In this document: positions 1 through 9,231 of the stretch, piece after piece
How the letters are laid out: the number at the start of each line of letters is the position of its first letter
How positions within the stretch are numbered: position 1 is the first letter of the stretch
Origin: UBA974 sp002292405
Lineage (GTDB): Bacteria > Bacteroidota > Bacteroidia > Flavobacteriales_D > Sanyastnellaceae
Direction of reading: 5' to 3'
DNA: 64,000 bases
NCBI GenBank assembly: GCA_943842425.1
Contig: CALTBR010000001.1
Location: 186,001-250,000 of the forward strand
Made by a program: the position numbers and the translations under genes
Notes under the pieces: generated by a model
The model's input: the letters and a program-made list of their open reading frames with translations, nothing else
The model's database searches: none
What the model was told of the DNA's origin: nothing

Positions 1-1694
1 ATAAGACCGCAATTACACATGATGTCGATTGGGTGTATTTTTATATCCGGACTACAAACGAAGTTGCTTTAGATGAAAACACCCTTCCTAATTCTATTAG
101 GCTTGTAATCGATTTCGACAACGATATTGCTACAGGGAGTAATTATTTAAATCTGGGTTTGGGGGCTGAAATGGTAGTTAATTTTCCTTCTAGATCGGTC
201 ACAATGTTTTCTAGCAGCGGAACGTCTTCTGGACCGGGAATAAATAGCGTTGGCGTACATGTGGCTCCGGTATATAGCGCCTTTGAGTTTGAAATTGCCA
301 TAGACCGGTCTCTCGTAAACCTGAACGATGGCGCACTTAAATTTCTTTGGTATGAGGGGGATACTTCATCTAGTATTCCTCAAGGAGGAGAGGTTCATGT
401 CCTTACTGATTTCAGCTATTCCATCGCTCCTACGCCTTTAGAAAGAGCGGAAAATACCGAAATTAGAGTTGCTTTTTGGAACGTGAAACGAGAGTTGGAC
501 AACACGAGTGTTTATGATTCTTATAATAGAATTTTAGATGCCACAAACCCCGATATCATTGGATTTTCTGAGGTTGAGGATTACACCCCTTCATTTGTAG
601 CTGACTTACTCGATATGTGGCTTCCTTTAGAAAATGGCGCGAGTTGGTTTGTAGAAAAAGACGATTGGGATTTAATGATTGCAAGCCGCTTTCCAATCAC
701 CTCCATCTTCCCAACAATAAATCGACAAATGCCAGCTTTAATAAACACTGAAAGTGTTTGGGGCGTACCTACCTTATTTACTTGTTCCCATCTTAAATGT
801 TGTGACGGAGATGCCCAAAGACAGGAGCAGGCTGATGATTATATGTCTTTTCTACGTGATGCTATAGAGCCGGGTGGGGTCTTAGATCTTCCTGAGGGTT
901 CTCCAATTATTTACGGAGGGGATTTGAATATGGTTGGGCTTTCTGGACCCATAAACACCCTCGAAACGGGTGATATTTATAATAACAATCTGCATGGAGA
1001 TGATTTTTTTCCCGATTGGGACTCCTCCGACCTCACCCAAATTGTTGCTCGCTTGACCGATAGGGCTATGGATTATACTTGGAGGAATGATTCTGGGTCA
1101 TATATGCCAGGAAAATTGGATTATATTATTATTTCTGACGCTGTAATCGAAGTCCTTCGTGCATATTCTCTCCAAACCTCCGACCTACCGCCCGCTCGTT
1201 TGGCTCAGTATAACCTTGAATTATACGATGCTGAGGATGCTTCCGACCACTTCATGGTCGTGGCTGACCTTGCTTTAGTTGGTGGAATTTCTCAAACAGA
1301 TACTGATGGGGATGGGGTCTTCGATGCCGTTGACAACTGCCCAGGTTTATCAAATGTAGATCAGTCAGACTTCAACTTCGACGGCCTTGGTGATGCCTGT
1401 TCTGACTCTGATCTTGACGGCCTTTCTGATGAGATTGAGATCCTTATCACCATCACAGATCCATTAATTCAAGATACTGATGGAGATGGGCTTACAGACG
1501 GAATTGAGCTTTCGCTATTTATCACAGACCCGCTTCATTCTGATACAAACGAAAATGGTCTGAGTGACGCTGAGGATTTATTAGACAGTGGCGAAATCGG
1601 TGCAACCTGTAGTGGTGACACAAACAATGACGGATCTATTACAATAGGAGATCTATTGTTGGTTTTATCTGCTTTTGGTGATGTTTGTTCTTAG
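1..1694 (+). CDS. Secreted EEP-family nuclease/phosphatase, 5' end outside window
   Basis: The reading frame is open from the left edge (about position 3) through the stop at 1692-1694, so this is the C-terminal part of a longer gene; the GTG at 33 is only the first in-window start-like codon. Counting from it, residues ~145-415 are an endonuclease/exonuclease/phosphatase domain with the expected motifs: FWNVKR (Asn), FSEVED (Glu), CSHLKC (His), GGDLN (Asp/Asn), LDYIIIS (Asp) and ASDHF (Asp-His), so it should be a metal-dependent phosphodiesterase. Residues ~425-520 hold Asp-rich calcium-binding thrombospondin type 3-like repeats (DTDGDGVFD, DTDGDGLTDG). The last ~28 residues form a dockerin-like unit with GDTNNDGSITIGDLLL. 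No type A or B T9SS sorting domain is visible at the C-terminus. It converges on the next gene with a 4-bp stop overlap. Extracellular DNase is the best guess; other EEP substrates are possible. Confidence 0.85.
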   Translation, partial: KTAITHDVDWVYFYIRTTNEVALDENTLPNSIRLVIDFDNDIATGSNYLNLGLGAEMVVNFPSRSVTMFSSSGTSSGPGINSVGVHVAPVYSAFEFEIAIDRSLVNLNDGALKFLWYEGDTSSSIPQGGEVHVLTDFSYSIAPTPLERAENTEIRVAFWNVKRELDNTSVYDSYNRILDATNPDIIGFSEVEDYTPSFVADLLDMWLPLENGASWFVEKDDWDLMIASRFPITSIFPTINRQMPALINTESVWGVPTLFTCSHLKCCDGDAQRQEQADDYMSFLRDAIEPGGVLDLPEGSPIIYGGDLNMVGLSGPINTLETGDIYNNNLHGDDFFPDWDSSDLTQIVARLTDRAMDYTWRNDSGSYMPGKLDYIIISDAVIEVLRAYSLQTSDLPPARLAQYNLELYDAEDASDHFMVVADLALVGGISQTDTDGDGVFDAVDNCPGLSNVDQSDFNFDGLGDACSDSDLDGLSDEIEILITITDPLIQDTDGDGLTDGIELSLFITDPLHSDTNENGLSDAEDLLDSGEIGATCSGDTNNDGSITIGDLLLVLSAFGDVCS

Positions 1695-4600
1695 TTTTTA
1701 ATAAACTTCACCAAGCCTAACCCACTTTCAGATTGAGTTCTAATAGAGTAAACACCATTGTTTAAAGAGCTCGCGTCAACCTCAAATGTGTTGCTGTTAA
1801 TTTCGTCTTCGCTTTTTACAACACGCCCTAGGGCGTCGTAAATGCGATAGAACAAAACCTTGTGTTTAGATGAAATAATAAGCTTGTCTGAGGTTGGGTT
1901 GGGAAATGCGTTTAATATCGTACCTGAAAACTCTTCAACTCTAACCCAGTTAGAAACAACCTCAAAAGAGGTTTGAGAGCTACAATCTCCATTTTCGCTA
2001 AACGCCGTTAAATAAATGACAAAGGTCCCCGCCTCTGTATAGCTATGCGTTGGTGTTGTATCGTTGTAAGTGGTTCCGTCCCCCATATTCCACAAGTAGT
2101 CATCGGCTCCAGTACTTAGATTGAAAATTTCGAGCGGTCCACTATTTCCGTCCCAAGGTGAGTTTACGATAAAGTCTGCATTTACAGGTTCTGTTAGATC
2201 AAATTGGCCGCGTGGCGTTATCATATATCCATCTACAAAAGGCGCGTTTAGGTCGCGCTGCCCACCTATTCCTGTTACTCCAAAAACGCCAATAGGAGCG
2301 GTTGTGCCAAATAGGTCCGTGTTAGCATCTATTCTCATTATTATCTCCTGAGAGCCGAAGTTAAGTCGGACATCAAATCCTGGCGTGGTATTCGTCCAGT
2401 CGTTCAAATCAACGAGCTCTGTACATTTTAGTGTAATAATTCTAGACTCTGTCTCCTCGTCCATTTCAAATACCAATTGAGGTGTGTCAGATGGGAAGCC
2501 AGAACCTTCGAAGAGCAGGGTGTCTATTCTGATTTGGGCTAAACCTAAATACTGATCTATGACTCCCCTAACTCGAACACTGTCTCCTTCAACAACGTTG
2601 TACCCGAAATCACTGATTGGACTGAATACATTTATTCCATTTGTCGGGTCTATTAGTGTGAACTGAAGACCTGACGGGTAGTCATTCCAACCGTGAACGA
2701 TACCTCTAAGCTCACACGCCACGCTTATGCTGTCAAGAACTCCTTGAGTGTTTGTCCCTCTAACTTGATTTATTTCGTAAACTGGATATTCTAGGTCTGA
2801 TGGTAAAATATGAATCACCAAAGTGTCTATCCCGAGAATCGCTCCACCAGAAGTGATGCTTAACGCCATGAGCACGTCCTCCTGAAGCTCTGGGTCTTCT
2901 TCATCGATGGCGGTAAAGTTGAAGGATTGGGAATTTAAAAGCCCCATATCAAAGTTAAAATTTAATGGAAAAACGTCTGGGAAATCAATCCCCGCAATCG
3001 CATCTCCTCCTACAATATTTAACTCAACTTCAACATCTTCAATTGGGTAAATGGGTGAAATAGAAACCACAACCCCTCCCCCTTCGTTTACATACAATTC
3101 CGGTGCGTCAAACCCCACAGACATTGTTCCAAGCCCGCCACAAGTAACCTGGTGTGAGCCTAGAAAATCAAAAGTGTCTTGAGGATATGAATCCCACTGG
3201 GTTTGGCCTTCCTCCCAGTCAGTCGTTCCGTGTCCTACATTGGGTTTTCTCACCAAGGTATGTTCAGCCATAGACCCCCCTGAAGAAACTGTCCATGCTT
3301 CACCTGGGTCTTGTCCTACAACTCCCATCATATCTATTGCTTCTCCGTTTTTACTTAATACTAAAGCATCATTTCCGTTGTACCAAGTAAGCTGAGAGGT
3401 GATGTCGCTTAGGTTTTGAAGGGCTGGTGTCGCTTGTGAGTTGCCAATTACGTATGTTTCGCCAGGGAGTAGTGAACCCGCTAAATTCAATTCTTGATTC
3501 GGCTCAGTCGCTCCATTGTTATATAACTCCATCGTATAGGTAGTGAGGTCTATTGCAACGTCAGAAGGGTTGAATAGTTCTATTGCTTTATTGTGACTAT
3601 CTCCTTCTACATACTCGGAAATAATAAGGTCATCACAGAGTCCAGCTTCTCCACACTCTAATATTGAAACAACTAAGGCTGAAGCGCCGACGCTATCACA
3701 CTCTATAGCTGTTACGCCACCCACAAAAGCTCCAGGCGCTATAGTTTCAGGGCTAATATCTCCCTGTGTGCTGATACCCCAAACATGGTAATCGTTCACT
3801 CCCAGATCTGTAAAGTCATAAAACGGAGCCTCAATTGTTGTGATTATCGTGTCCTCGTCTGTGCAGATCGCAAATAAAAAATTGTCTTCAACCGCTTCAG
3901 AGTAATATCCGAAAGCTACTATCGTTCCATCTGGTGTTAAGCAGGTTAATACCTCATCAGATCCGCTTGCGTCTAACATTGTTCCTCCATCACAAGCCGG
4001 CATTTCACATGTTTCAACAAAAATTACGTACTGCTGTTCGCTCAAAGAAAAACACCCAGAGGAAGTCACCCCGGAAAGCGGCATTCCCGCCTCTATAGAA
4101 CTTGCGTCTAAGGGTGAGTCATGGGAAACGGCCACTACACCAAGCAACCCATCTCCTAAGCCTTCAAAGTTTATCGCTGATCCTGACGCTGAAGATAAAA
4201 TGGTTTCATCAATAAGGTCAACAACAAGCAGAGTTAAGGATGCTGTAGGAGCATCTGTAATGTGATTAAATGTTGCAATTGCTGGGCCTTGGTCTGTACA
4301 AAGGGTGTCATTTGCAGTATTCGTGATTTCTAGAAATCCTCCAGCACAATCAAGGATATTCGTTATTCCTTGAGATGAGGGTTGGATTGTATATGAACTT
4401 AGGTCAAAGGGTGCGCCGCCATCTGGAAGTCTAGACATTGAGTGTACTTGTGGGTTTCCCTCAACACTTTCTGATAAAAGCCCTGTTCCGGGAGGAACTA
4501 AAGCTTGTAATATTCCTGACACCTGTGGGTGAGATGGCCCCATACTGACAGGGCCATAAACTAAAGCATCGATGATATCTTCTGTTGGTGGCTCCTCCCC

Positions 4601-4948
4601 TACTACAATCGTTGAAAGGTCTGCCTCGTAAATGGCAACGGCCCCTACAGGCAGTGCTAACTCTACGGTAGTTGCAAGAAACCCTTCCGAATCAAACTGC
4701 ATTCCTTCAAGAGATATCGCAGAATAAACCTCAACACCATAAGCGCCCCCGCCAAGCCATATTGATCTTACAAGTGCAATTGAATAACCTTCAAGCCCTG
4801 AATTTGGTGCACCATATAGCTCAATAAACTGAGGGTTTGGATCAGCTACAATAGCATCAACTTCGTTAATTACAACACCTTGAGCGTTGGTAGAAAAAAT
4901 TGAGCCTACTGTAATCACAGCAAATAAATAAATATAAATCGAGCGCAT
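1691..4948 (-). CDS. Large secreted lamin-tail / Calx-beta / OB-fold / PKD protein, T9SS type A
   Basis: The 1085-residue product starts with a Sec signal peptide (~1-22, ending in TNAQ). Two lamin-tail-like regions follow, ~25-130 (VVINEVDA...FIELYG) and ~440-560 (LIISEYVEG...AIELFNPS), then a Calx-beta-like segment (~615-720). Residues ~735-930 resemble the OB-fold found in extracellular nucleases (ELRGIVHG, GDSVRVRGVI). A PKD domain (~945-1000, DYLWNMGDGT) precedes a C-terminal T9SS type A sorting domain (FPNPTSDKLIISS...NNGVYSIRT). No nuclease catalytic motif was found. In known exonucleases of the ExeM type, lamin-tail, OB-fold and EEP domains sit in one chain; here an EEP protein is the convergent neighbour. 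Export by T9SS and surface or extracellular location are well supported; function is inferred only from that neighbourhood. Confidence 0.8.
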   Translation of the reverse strand: MRSIYIYLFAVITVGSIFSTNAQGVVINEVDAIVADPNPQFIELYGAPNSGLEGYSIALVRSIWLGGGAYGVEVYSAISLEGMQFDSEGFLATTVELALPVGAVAIYEADLSTIVVGEEPPTEDIIDALVYGPVSMGPSHPQVSGILQALVPPGTGLLSESVEGNPQVHSMSRLPDGGAPFDLSSYTIQPSSQGITNILDCAGGFLEITNTANDTLCTDQGPAIATFNHITDAPTASLTLLVVDLIDETILSSASGSAINFEGLGDGLLGVVAVSHDSPLDASSIEAGMPLSGVTSSGCFSLSEQQYVIFVETCEMPACDGGTMLDASGSDEVLTCLTPDGTIVAFGYYSEAVEDNFLFAICTDEDTIITTIEAPFYDFTDLGVNDYHVWGISTQGDISPETIAPGAFVGGVTAIECDSVGASALVVSILECGEAGLCDDLIISEYVEGDSHNKAIELFNPSDVAIDLTTYTMELYNNGATEPNQELNLAGSLLPGETYVIGNSQATPALQNLSDITSQLTWYNGNDALVLSKNGEAIDMMGVVGQDPGEAWTVSSGGSMAEHTLVRKPNVGHGTTDWEEGQTQWDSYPQDTFDFLGSHQVTCGGLGTMSVGFDAPELYVNEGGGVVVSISPIYPIEDVEVELNIVGGDAIAGIDFPDVFPLNFNFDMGLLNSQSFNFTAIDEEDPELQEDVLMALSITSGGAILGIDTLVIHILPSDLEYPVYEINQVRGTNTQGVLDSISVACELRGIVHGWNDYPSGLQFTLIDPTNGINVFSPISDFGYNVVEGDSVRVRGVIDQYLGLAQIRIDTLLFEGSGFPSDTPQLVFEMDEETESRIITLKCTELVDLNDWTNTTPGFDVRLNFGSQEIIMRIDANTDLFGTTAPIGVFGVTGIGGQRDLNAPFVDGYMITPRGQFDLTEPVNADFIVNSPWDGNSGPLEIFNLSTGADDYLWNMGDGTTYNDTTPTHSYTEAGTFVIYLTAFSENGDCSSQTSFEVVSNWVRVEEFSGTILNAFPNPTSDKLIISSKHKVLFYRIYDALGRVVKSEDEINSNTFEVDASSLNNGVYSIRTQSESGLGLVKFIKN

Positions 4949-4991
4949 GTCTGATATTCTTGTTTAGTAACAAATGAAAGCGTAAGATACG

Positions 4992-4999
4992 TACCTTTA
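4992..4999 (+). promoter_or_regulatory. Putative -7 promoter element for the DUF4175 operon
   Basis: TACCTTTA lies 11 bases before the ATG at 5011 in the 62-bp divergent gap. It matches the Bacteroidetes -7 consensus TAnnTTTG at seven of eight positions. The same octamer is found before sdhC. No convincing -33 TTTG sits at the ideal distance. Confidence 0.4.
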
Positions 5000-5010
5000 A
5001 GGGTCTTAAT

Positions 5011-8000
5011 ATGATTTACAACTCTCTAATAGAAAAACTGGATGCTTTTATCAGAAAGTATTACCGCAATCAGGCGTTGCGGGGCTCTATCGTGGCCGCA
5101 GGAGTTGTAACTGTTGGTTTTTTAATCCTGACTGGGATTGAGTTTTTAGGGCGGTTTGGCGTGCTTACGCGAACCGTTTTGTTCTGGGGGTTTGCTTTCC
5201 TTGTAGCTGTTGTGTTGTTGGTAATGGTGATTCTGCCTTTGTTAAAGCTTTTTCGTTTAGGTAGGATTATTAGCCATGAGGATGCAAGCCGCATCGTTGG
5301 GGATCACTTTCCTGAGGTTGGGGATAAGCTGTTAAATACTCTTCAGCTTTCAGGCCAAATGAATGACGACTCCCATTCTGATAACAATGATTTATTAGCT
5401 GCAAGTGTCGATCAGAAAATATCGGAACTGAGCCCCATAGCTTTTACGAAGGCAATTGACTTAAGTGAAAACCTTGTGTATCTAAAGTACACACTAGGGC
5501 CTGTTTTAGTGCTAACCGTTATTCTTCTCTGGAGGCCCCTTATCGTTTCTGAGTCTACTGATAGGCTTATTAACCATAGAACCTCTTTCGAAACCCCAGC
5601 GCCGTTCAGATATGAAGTTGTATCTGTGCCTTTGAAGGCGCCTAAGGGTGAGCGGTTTGATTTTATTGTAAAGATTGTGGGCTCATCTATTCCCTCGACT
5701 GTTTTCCTTGAAGAGGGCGGAAACAGGTATAGAATGGAGCGTCTTGTTGGAGATATGTTCCGCTACACTTTTACGTCACTAAGGTTAGACACAGATTTTA
5801 AATGTTCTGCAAATGGGTGGGACTCTCCTATTTATACGCTTTTAGCCTTGCCTGTTCCGCTTGTTAAAGAATTTACCCTTGTTGCTGACCCTCCTGGATA
5901 TACTGGTCTTGAGCAGGTTACACAATACAACAATGGAGATATTGTGGTTGCTGAGGGAACTTCGTTAAGTTGGGAGTGCAGGGTAAAAGACGCAGATCGT
6001 TTAAGAATGTGGATTGGGGATTCATTAGTAGCTCCAAAAAATATAACAGGAAATATCTTTTCAGCTTCCTGGCGCTCTATAAACACTTTGCCATATTGGT
6101 TTATTCCAGAAAACGAAGAGTTGGGTGCGGTGGATTCTATGAGATATTCGATAAGGGTTATCTCGGATAGAAGGCCTATTATAAAAATAGAAGAAAGTGA
6201 AGATAGTATTTCTAGAAAAATAAAATATTTTTCTGGTAGTGTTAGTGACGATTATGGTTTTTCTAAGCTAGCTTTTGCGGTTAGAAAGGTTGGTAAAAAA
6301 CCTGTTGACTATACCATTATTGATAGACCAAGGGGGAAAAACGACAATGTCTTTTTCGTTTGGGACTTTCAGGATCGAGAATTAATCGCTGGGGAAACAA
6401 TTGAGTATTGGATGGAGGTTTGGGACAATGATGGGGTAAATGGTGCAAAGTCTACTAAAACCTCAACAGGTGTCTTTTCCGCTCCTACTAAGCAAGATTT
6501 ACTGGCGGAAAGAGATGAGTCTGATGATGAAATAGCCTCAAATATTGAAGATGCTGTAGAAAGGGCTGAGGAGTTAAGGAGAGAGATGGAGTCTTTTAAA
6601 GAAAGGCTAAGAGAAGAGCAAGAAATGGACTGGCAGGATAAAAAAGCTCTTGAAGAATTGCTTGAAAAACAGGAAGAGTTAAAAAATGAGCTTGATGAGG
6701 TTAAAAAGGCCAACCAAATAAAAAATGAGCGCCTTAACGAGTTTTCTCCACAGAACGAAAGGATAATGGAAAAGCAGGAAGAGCTTCAGAAAATTATGAA
6801 TGATGTGATGTCTGAAGAACTGCGTGAGCTTTATGAGAAAATGCAGGAGCTAATGGAAGACATGAATCCTGACGAATTGCAAAAACAGCTCGACAAGATG
6901 GATGTTGGTCAAGACGCTTTAGAGAAGGAATTAGATCGGGCCTTAGAGCAATTTAAACAATTGGAATGGGAGGTTAAAATGGAAGAACTTGTTGAAGAAT
7001 TGAGGGATTTGGCTGAGAAACAGGATGATTTAGCAAAAAAGACTGAGGGCGAGGAGCTTCCTGGCGATCAGTTGAAAAAAGAACAAGAGACGTTGAATGA
7101 CGCTTTTGACGAATTAAAGGTGAAATTGAACGCATTGGAAAAGGACAATACTGATCTTGAAAATCCCAATCCAATGCTCGATAGTCAAGAGGAAGAAAAT
7201 TCTATTTCTGAAGACCAAAAAGAAAGCACCGAGGATTTGGAAAAAGGCAAAGAGAAAAAGGCTGCGGAAAAACAAAAAAGCGCTGCGGAAAAAATGAAAG
7301 ATCTTGCTCAAAAATTGGAAAGCATGCAAATGCAATCTCAGGAGGAGAGTGAAGAAGAAGATATGGAGGCTCTAAGGGCATTGTTGGAGAATATTATAAC
7401 GCTCTCATTCGATGAAGAAGAGTTAATGGCTAATCTTAGAGCTACTGAATCGCAGGACCCTAGGTATGTTACACATGGTAAAACCCAGCGTTTTCTTAAA
7501 GATGGATCTAAAATGGTAGCTGATTCTTTATTTGAATTGTCGCTAAGGGTGCGGCAGTTGGCCAGTGCTGTAAATAGAGAAATAGGCCTTGTAAACCATC
7601 ATATGGATAAGGCATTGGTTGGGTTTGCTGATAGAAGAACCAGTGAAATCGTGACGAATCAACAATATGTCATGACATCCTTTAACAACCTTGCTTTACT
7701 TCTTGATGAGGCACTTAAACAGATGCAAAATAAACAGGAGTGTAAAAACCCTGGCTCCGGAAATTGCAATAAGCCTGGTGGTTCTGGGTCTAAACCCTCT
7801 CCAAAGGCGGGTGATATGAAAAAAATGCAGGAGGCATTGGGGAAAAAGCTAGAGCAAATGAAAAAGCAGATGGGTGAAAATTCTAACAAAGGAGAGTCTG
7901 GTAAAAAAGGGCAAGGAATGAGTAAGCAGCTTGCGGAAATGGCTGCTCAACAAGCTGCTTTGCGGGAAATGGCAAAACAAAGGGCAAAAGATTTAAATGA

Positions 8001-8346
8001 AGACGGGTCTGGTGAAGGGAATGATATGAAGCAAATTGCTCAGGAAATGGAGGAGCTGGAGCGAGATATTATAAACAGAAATGTAGATATCAGCACTCTT
8101 GAAAGACAACGTGATGTTTTATCAAGATTACTTGATGCGGAAGAAGCAGATAGAATAAGGGGAGAGAAAAATGAACGAAAATCACGGGTTGGTAATCAAG
8201 GTTTACACCCTGACTCTCCACAAACGATTGATTATCTGCGAAATAAGGCTAATGAGTTAGAATTGTTACGAACAGTGCCTGCTGATTTAGTTCCTTATTA
8301 TCGGGATAAAGTCAACGATTATTTTAATACTTTAGACGTTGAGTAA
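5011..8346 (+). CDS. DUF4175-family membrane protein with long coiled coil
   Basis: The 1111-residue protein has three membrane segments near the N-terminus (~22-45, ~53-78, ~150-170), a probable extracytoplasmic beta-rich region (~180-480), and then a very long Glu/Lys/Gln-rich coiled-coil and low-complexity stretch (~490-1050) with many EELxxxMEEL-type heptads. A Gly/Ser/Lys-rich linker around 910-940 (CKNPGSGNCNKPGGSG) interrupts it. This layout is typical of the DUF4175 family of Bacteroidetes, whose function is unknown. The gene is first in a run with an RsbW-like ATPase, ybeY and mnmG, a gene order I recall from other Flavobacteriales. A structural role at the cell envelope is a guess; the family call is firm. 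Confidence 0.85.
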   Translation: MIYNSLIEKLDAFIRKYYRNQALRGSIVAAGVVTVGFLILTGIEFLGRFGVLTRTVLFWGFAFLVAVVLLVMVILPLLKLFRLGRIISHEDASRIVGDHFPEVGDKLLNTLQLSGQMNDDSHSDNNDLLAASVDQKISELSPIAFTKAIDLSENLVYLKYTLGPVLVLTVILLWRPLIVSESTDRLINHRTSFETPAPFRYEVVSVPLKAPKGERFDFIVKIVGSSIPSTVFLEEGGNRYRMERLVGDMFRYTFTSLRLDTDFKCSANGWDSPIYTLLALPVPLVKEFTLVADPPGYTGLEQVTQYNNGDIVVAEGTSLSWECRVKDADRLRMWIGDSLVAPKNITGNIFSASWRSINTLPYWFIPENEELGAVDSMRYSIRVISDRRPIIKIEESEDSISRKIKYFSGSVSDDYGFSKLAFAVRKVGKKPVDYTIIDRPRGKNDNVFFVWDFQDRELIAGETIEYWMEVWDNDGVNGAKSTKTSTGVFSAPTKQDLLAERDESDDEIASNIEDAVERAEELRREMESFKERLREEQEMDWQDKKALEELLEKQEELKNELDEVKKANQIKNERLNEFSPQNERIMEKQEELQKIMNDVMSEELRELYEKMQELMEDMNPDELQKQLDKMDVGQDALEKELDRALEQFKQLEWEVKMEELVEELRDLAEKQDDLAKKTEGEELPGDQLKKEQETLNDAFDELKVKLNALEKDNTDLENPNPMLDSQEEENSISEDQKESTEDLEKGKEKKAAEKQKSAAEKMKDLAQKLESMQMQSQEESEEEDMEALRALLENIITLSFDEEELMANLRATESQDPRYVTHGKTQRFLKDGSKMVADSLFELSLRVRQLASAVNREIGLVNHHMDKALVGFADRRTSEIVTNQQYVMTSFNNLALLLDEALKQMQNKQECKNPGSGNCNKPGGSGSKPSPKAGDMKKMQEALGKKLEQMKKQMGENSNKGESGKKGQGMSKQLAEMAAQQAALREMAKQRAKDLNEDGSGEGNDMKQIAQEMEELERDIINRNVDISTLERQRDVLSRLLDAEEADRIRGEKNERKSRVGNQGLHPDSPQTIDYLRNKANELELLRTVPADLVPYYRDKVNDYFNTLDVE

Positions 8347-8361
8347 TTTGTTTTTAATGTT

Positions 8362-8775
8362 ATGTCATCAATTATGCAAGAGCTAAGCTTCGAATCAAAG
8401 CCAGAAAATATAGCTATCGTTGAACGCCTCATTGATGAGATGTGCGAACAACATAGTGTTATTGAGGAACATTATGGAGACATTTTAATCGCAATGACAG
8501 AGGGTGTGAACAATGCTATCGTTCATGGAAACAAGCTTGATATTAATAAAAGTGTTTCTGTCGAATATGAGAAAAGGGGGAAGGATTTGTTTTTTAGAAT
8601 CTCTGACGAAGGTGCTGGTTTTGATTATGAAAACCTCCCAGATCCTACTGCACCTGAAAATCTTGAGCGCCCAAATCGGAGGGGTGTGTTTCTCATGCGT
8701 AACCTTGCTGACGAATGCTTCTTTGAGGATAATGGAAGAATCATCGAGCTTGTCTTTACTGGGGTGCTTAGATAA
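8362..8775 (+). CDS. RsbW-like ATP-binding protein (anti-sigma regulatory type)
   Basis: This 137-residue single-domain protein has the GHKL ATPase fold used by serine kinases/anti-sigma factors. The N box is seen in EGVNNAIVHGNKLD (~residues 47-60), the G1 box in ISDEGAGFD (~75-85), and a lid/G2 region in RRGVFLMRNLAD. There is no transmembrane segment and no dimerisation/His-phosphotransfer domain, so it is not a classical histidine kinase. Family knowledge suggests it binds and may phosphorylate a STAS-type antagonist or holds a sigma factor; no such partner gene is in this window. It starts 15 bases after the DUF4175 stop and is followed by ybeY, so it is probably co-transcribed with them. 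Confidence 0.85.
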   Translation: MSSIMQELSFESKPENIAIVERLIDEMCEQHSVIEEHYGDILIAMTEGVNNAIVHGNKLDINKSVSVEYEKRGKDLFFRISDEGAGFDYENLPDPTAPENLERPNRRGVFLMRNLADECFFEDNGRIIELVFTGVLR

Positions 8776-8794
8776 ATCCCACAACTGATAAATT

Positions 8795-9223
8795 GTGATC
8801 TATTTTAACGACTTAGACTCTTCGTGTAGAATAAAAAATCGTAAAGGAGTTAGGGAGTGGATCTCAAGTGTCATTTCGTCTAATGGAAAAAAGTTGGGCA
8901 ATATTGGTGTAATTATTTGCTCTGACGACTACTTATTAGATCTAAATAATCAGTATCTCAATCACAACTATTACACTGACATAATAACCTTCGATTATAC
9001 CGAAAAAGATGTTATAGGTGGGGATTTATTTATTTCTTATGACAGGGTTAAAGAAAACGCAAAACAAGAGGGGGTGTTAATACAGCATGAGCTTCGTAGA
9101 GTTATGGTTCATGGGGTATTACATTTGTTGGGTCTAAGAGATAAAACAGAGACGGAGGTAAAGAAAATGAGGGCCGCCGAAAATGTTGCGTTAAAAGTGT
9201 TCCATGTGGAACATTCTAAATAA
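8795..9223 (+). CDS. ybeY: Endoribonuclease YbeY (rRNA maturation factor)
   Basis: The 142-residue protein is a metal-dependent RNase acting in 16S rRNA 3' maturation and ribosome quality control. The signature is HGVLHLLGLRDKTETE (~residues 107-122): two metal-binding histidines are present, and the usual third ligand position (YDH in proteobacteria) is RDK, which is the normal Bacteroidetes form. DIITFDY (the conserved TDVLSF region) lies upstream. The start is GTG at 8795, 19 bases after the previous stop; no better ATG exists in frame. The last codons (VFHVEHSK) coincide with a parS-like palindrome, and mnmG begins 8 bases after the stop. Confidence 0.92.
   Translation: MIYFNDLDSSCRIKNRKGVREWISSVISSNGKKLGNIGVIICSDDYLLDLNNQYLNHNYYTDIITFDYTEKDVIGGDLFISYDRVKENAKQEGVLIQHELRRVMVHGVLHLLGLRDKTETEVKKMRAAENVALKVFHVEHSK
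9198..9213. promoter_or_regulatory. parS-like ParB site in the 3' end of ybeY
   Basis: TGTTCCATGTGGAACA is a 16-base near-perfect palindrome (one central mismatch) close to the broadly conserved parS form TGTTNCACGTGNAACA. It lies in codons for VFHVEH at the end of YbeY, 20 bases before the mnmG start. A second, perfect copy of the core lies inside mnmG about 1.2 kb away. ParB itself is not encoded in the window. Confidence 0.55.
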
Positions 9224-9231
9224 ATTCAAAC

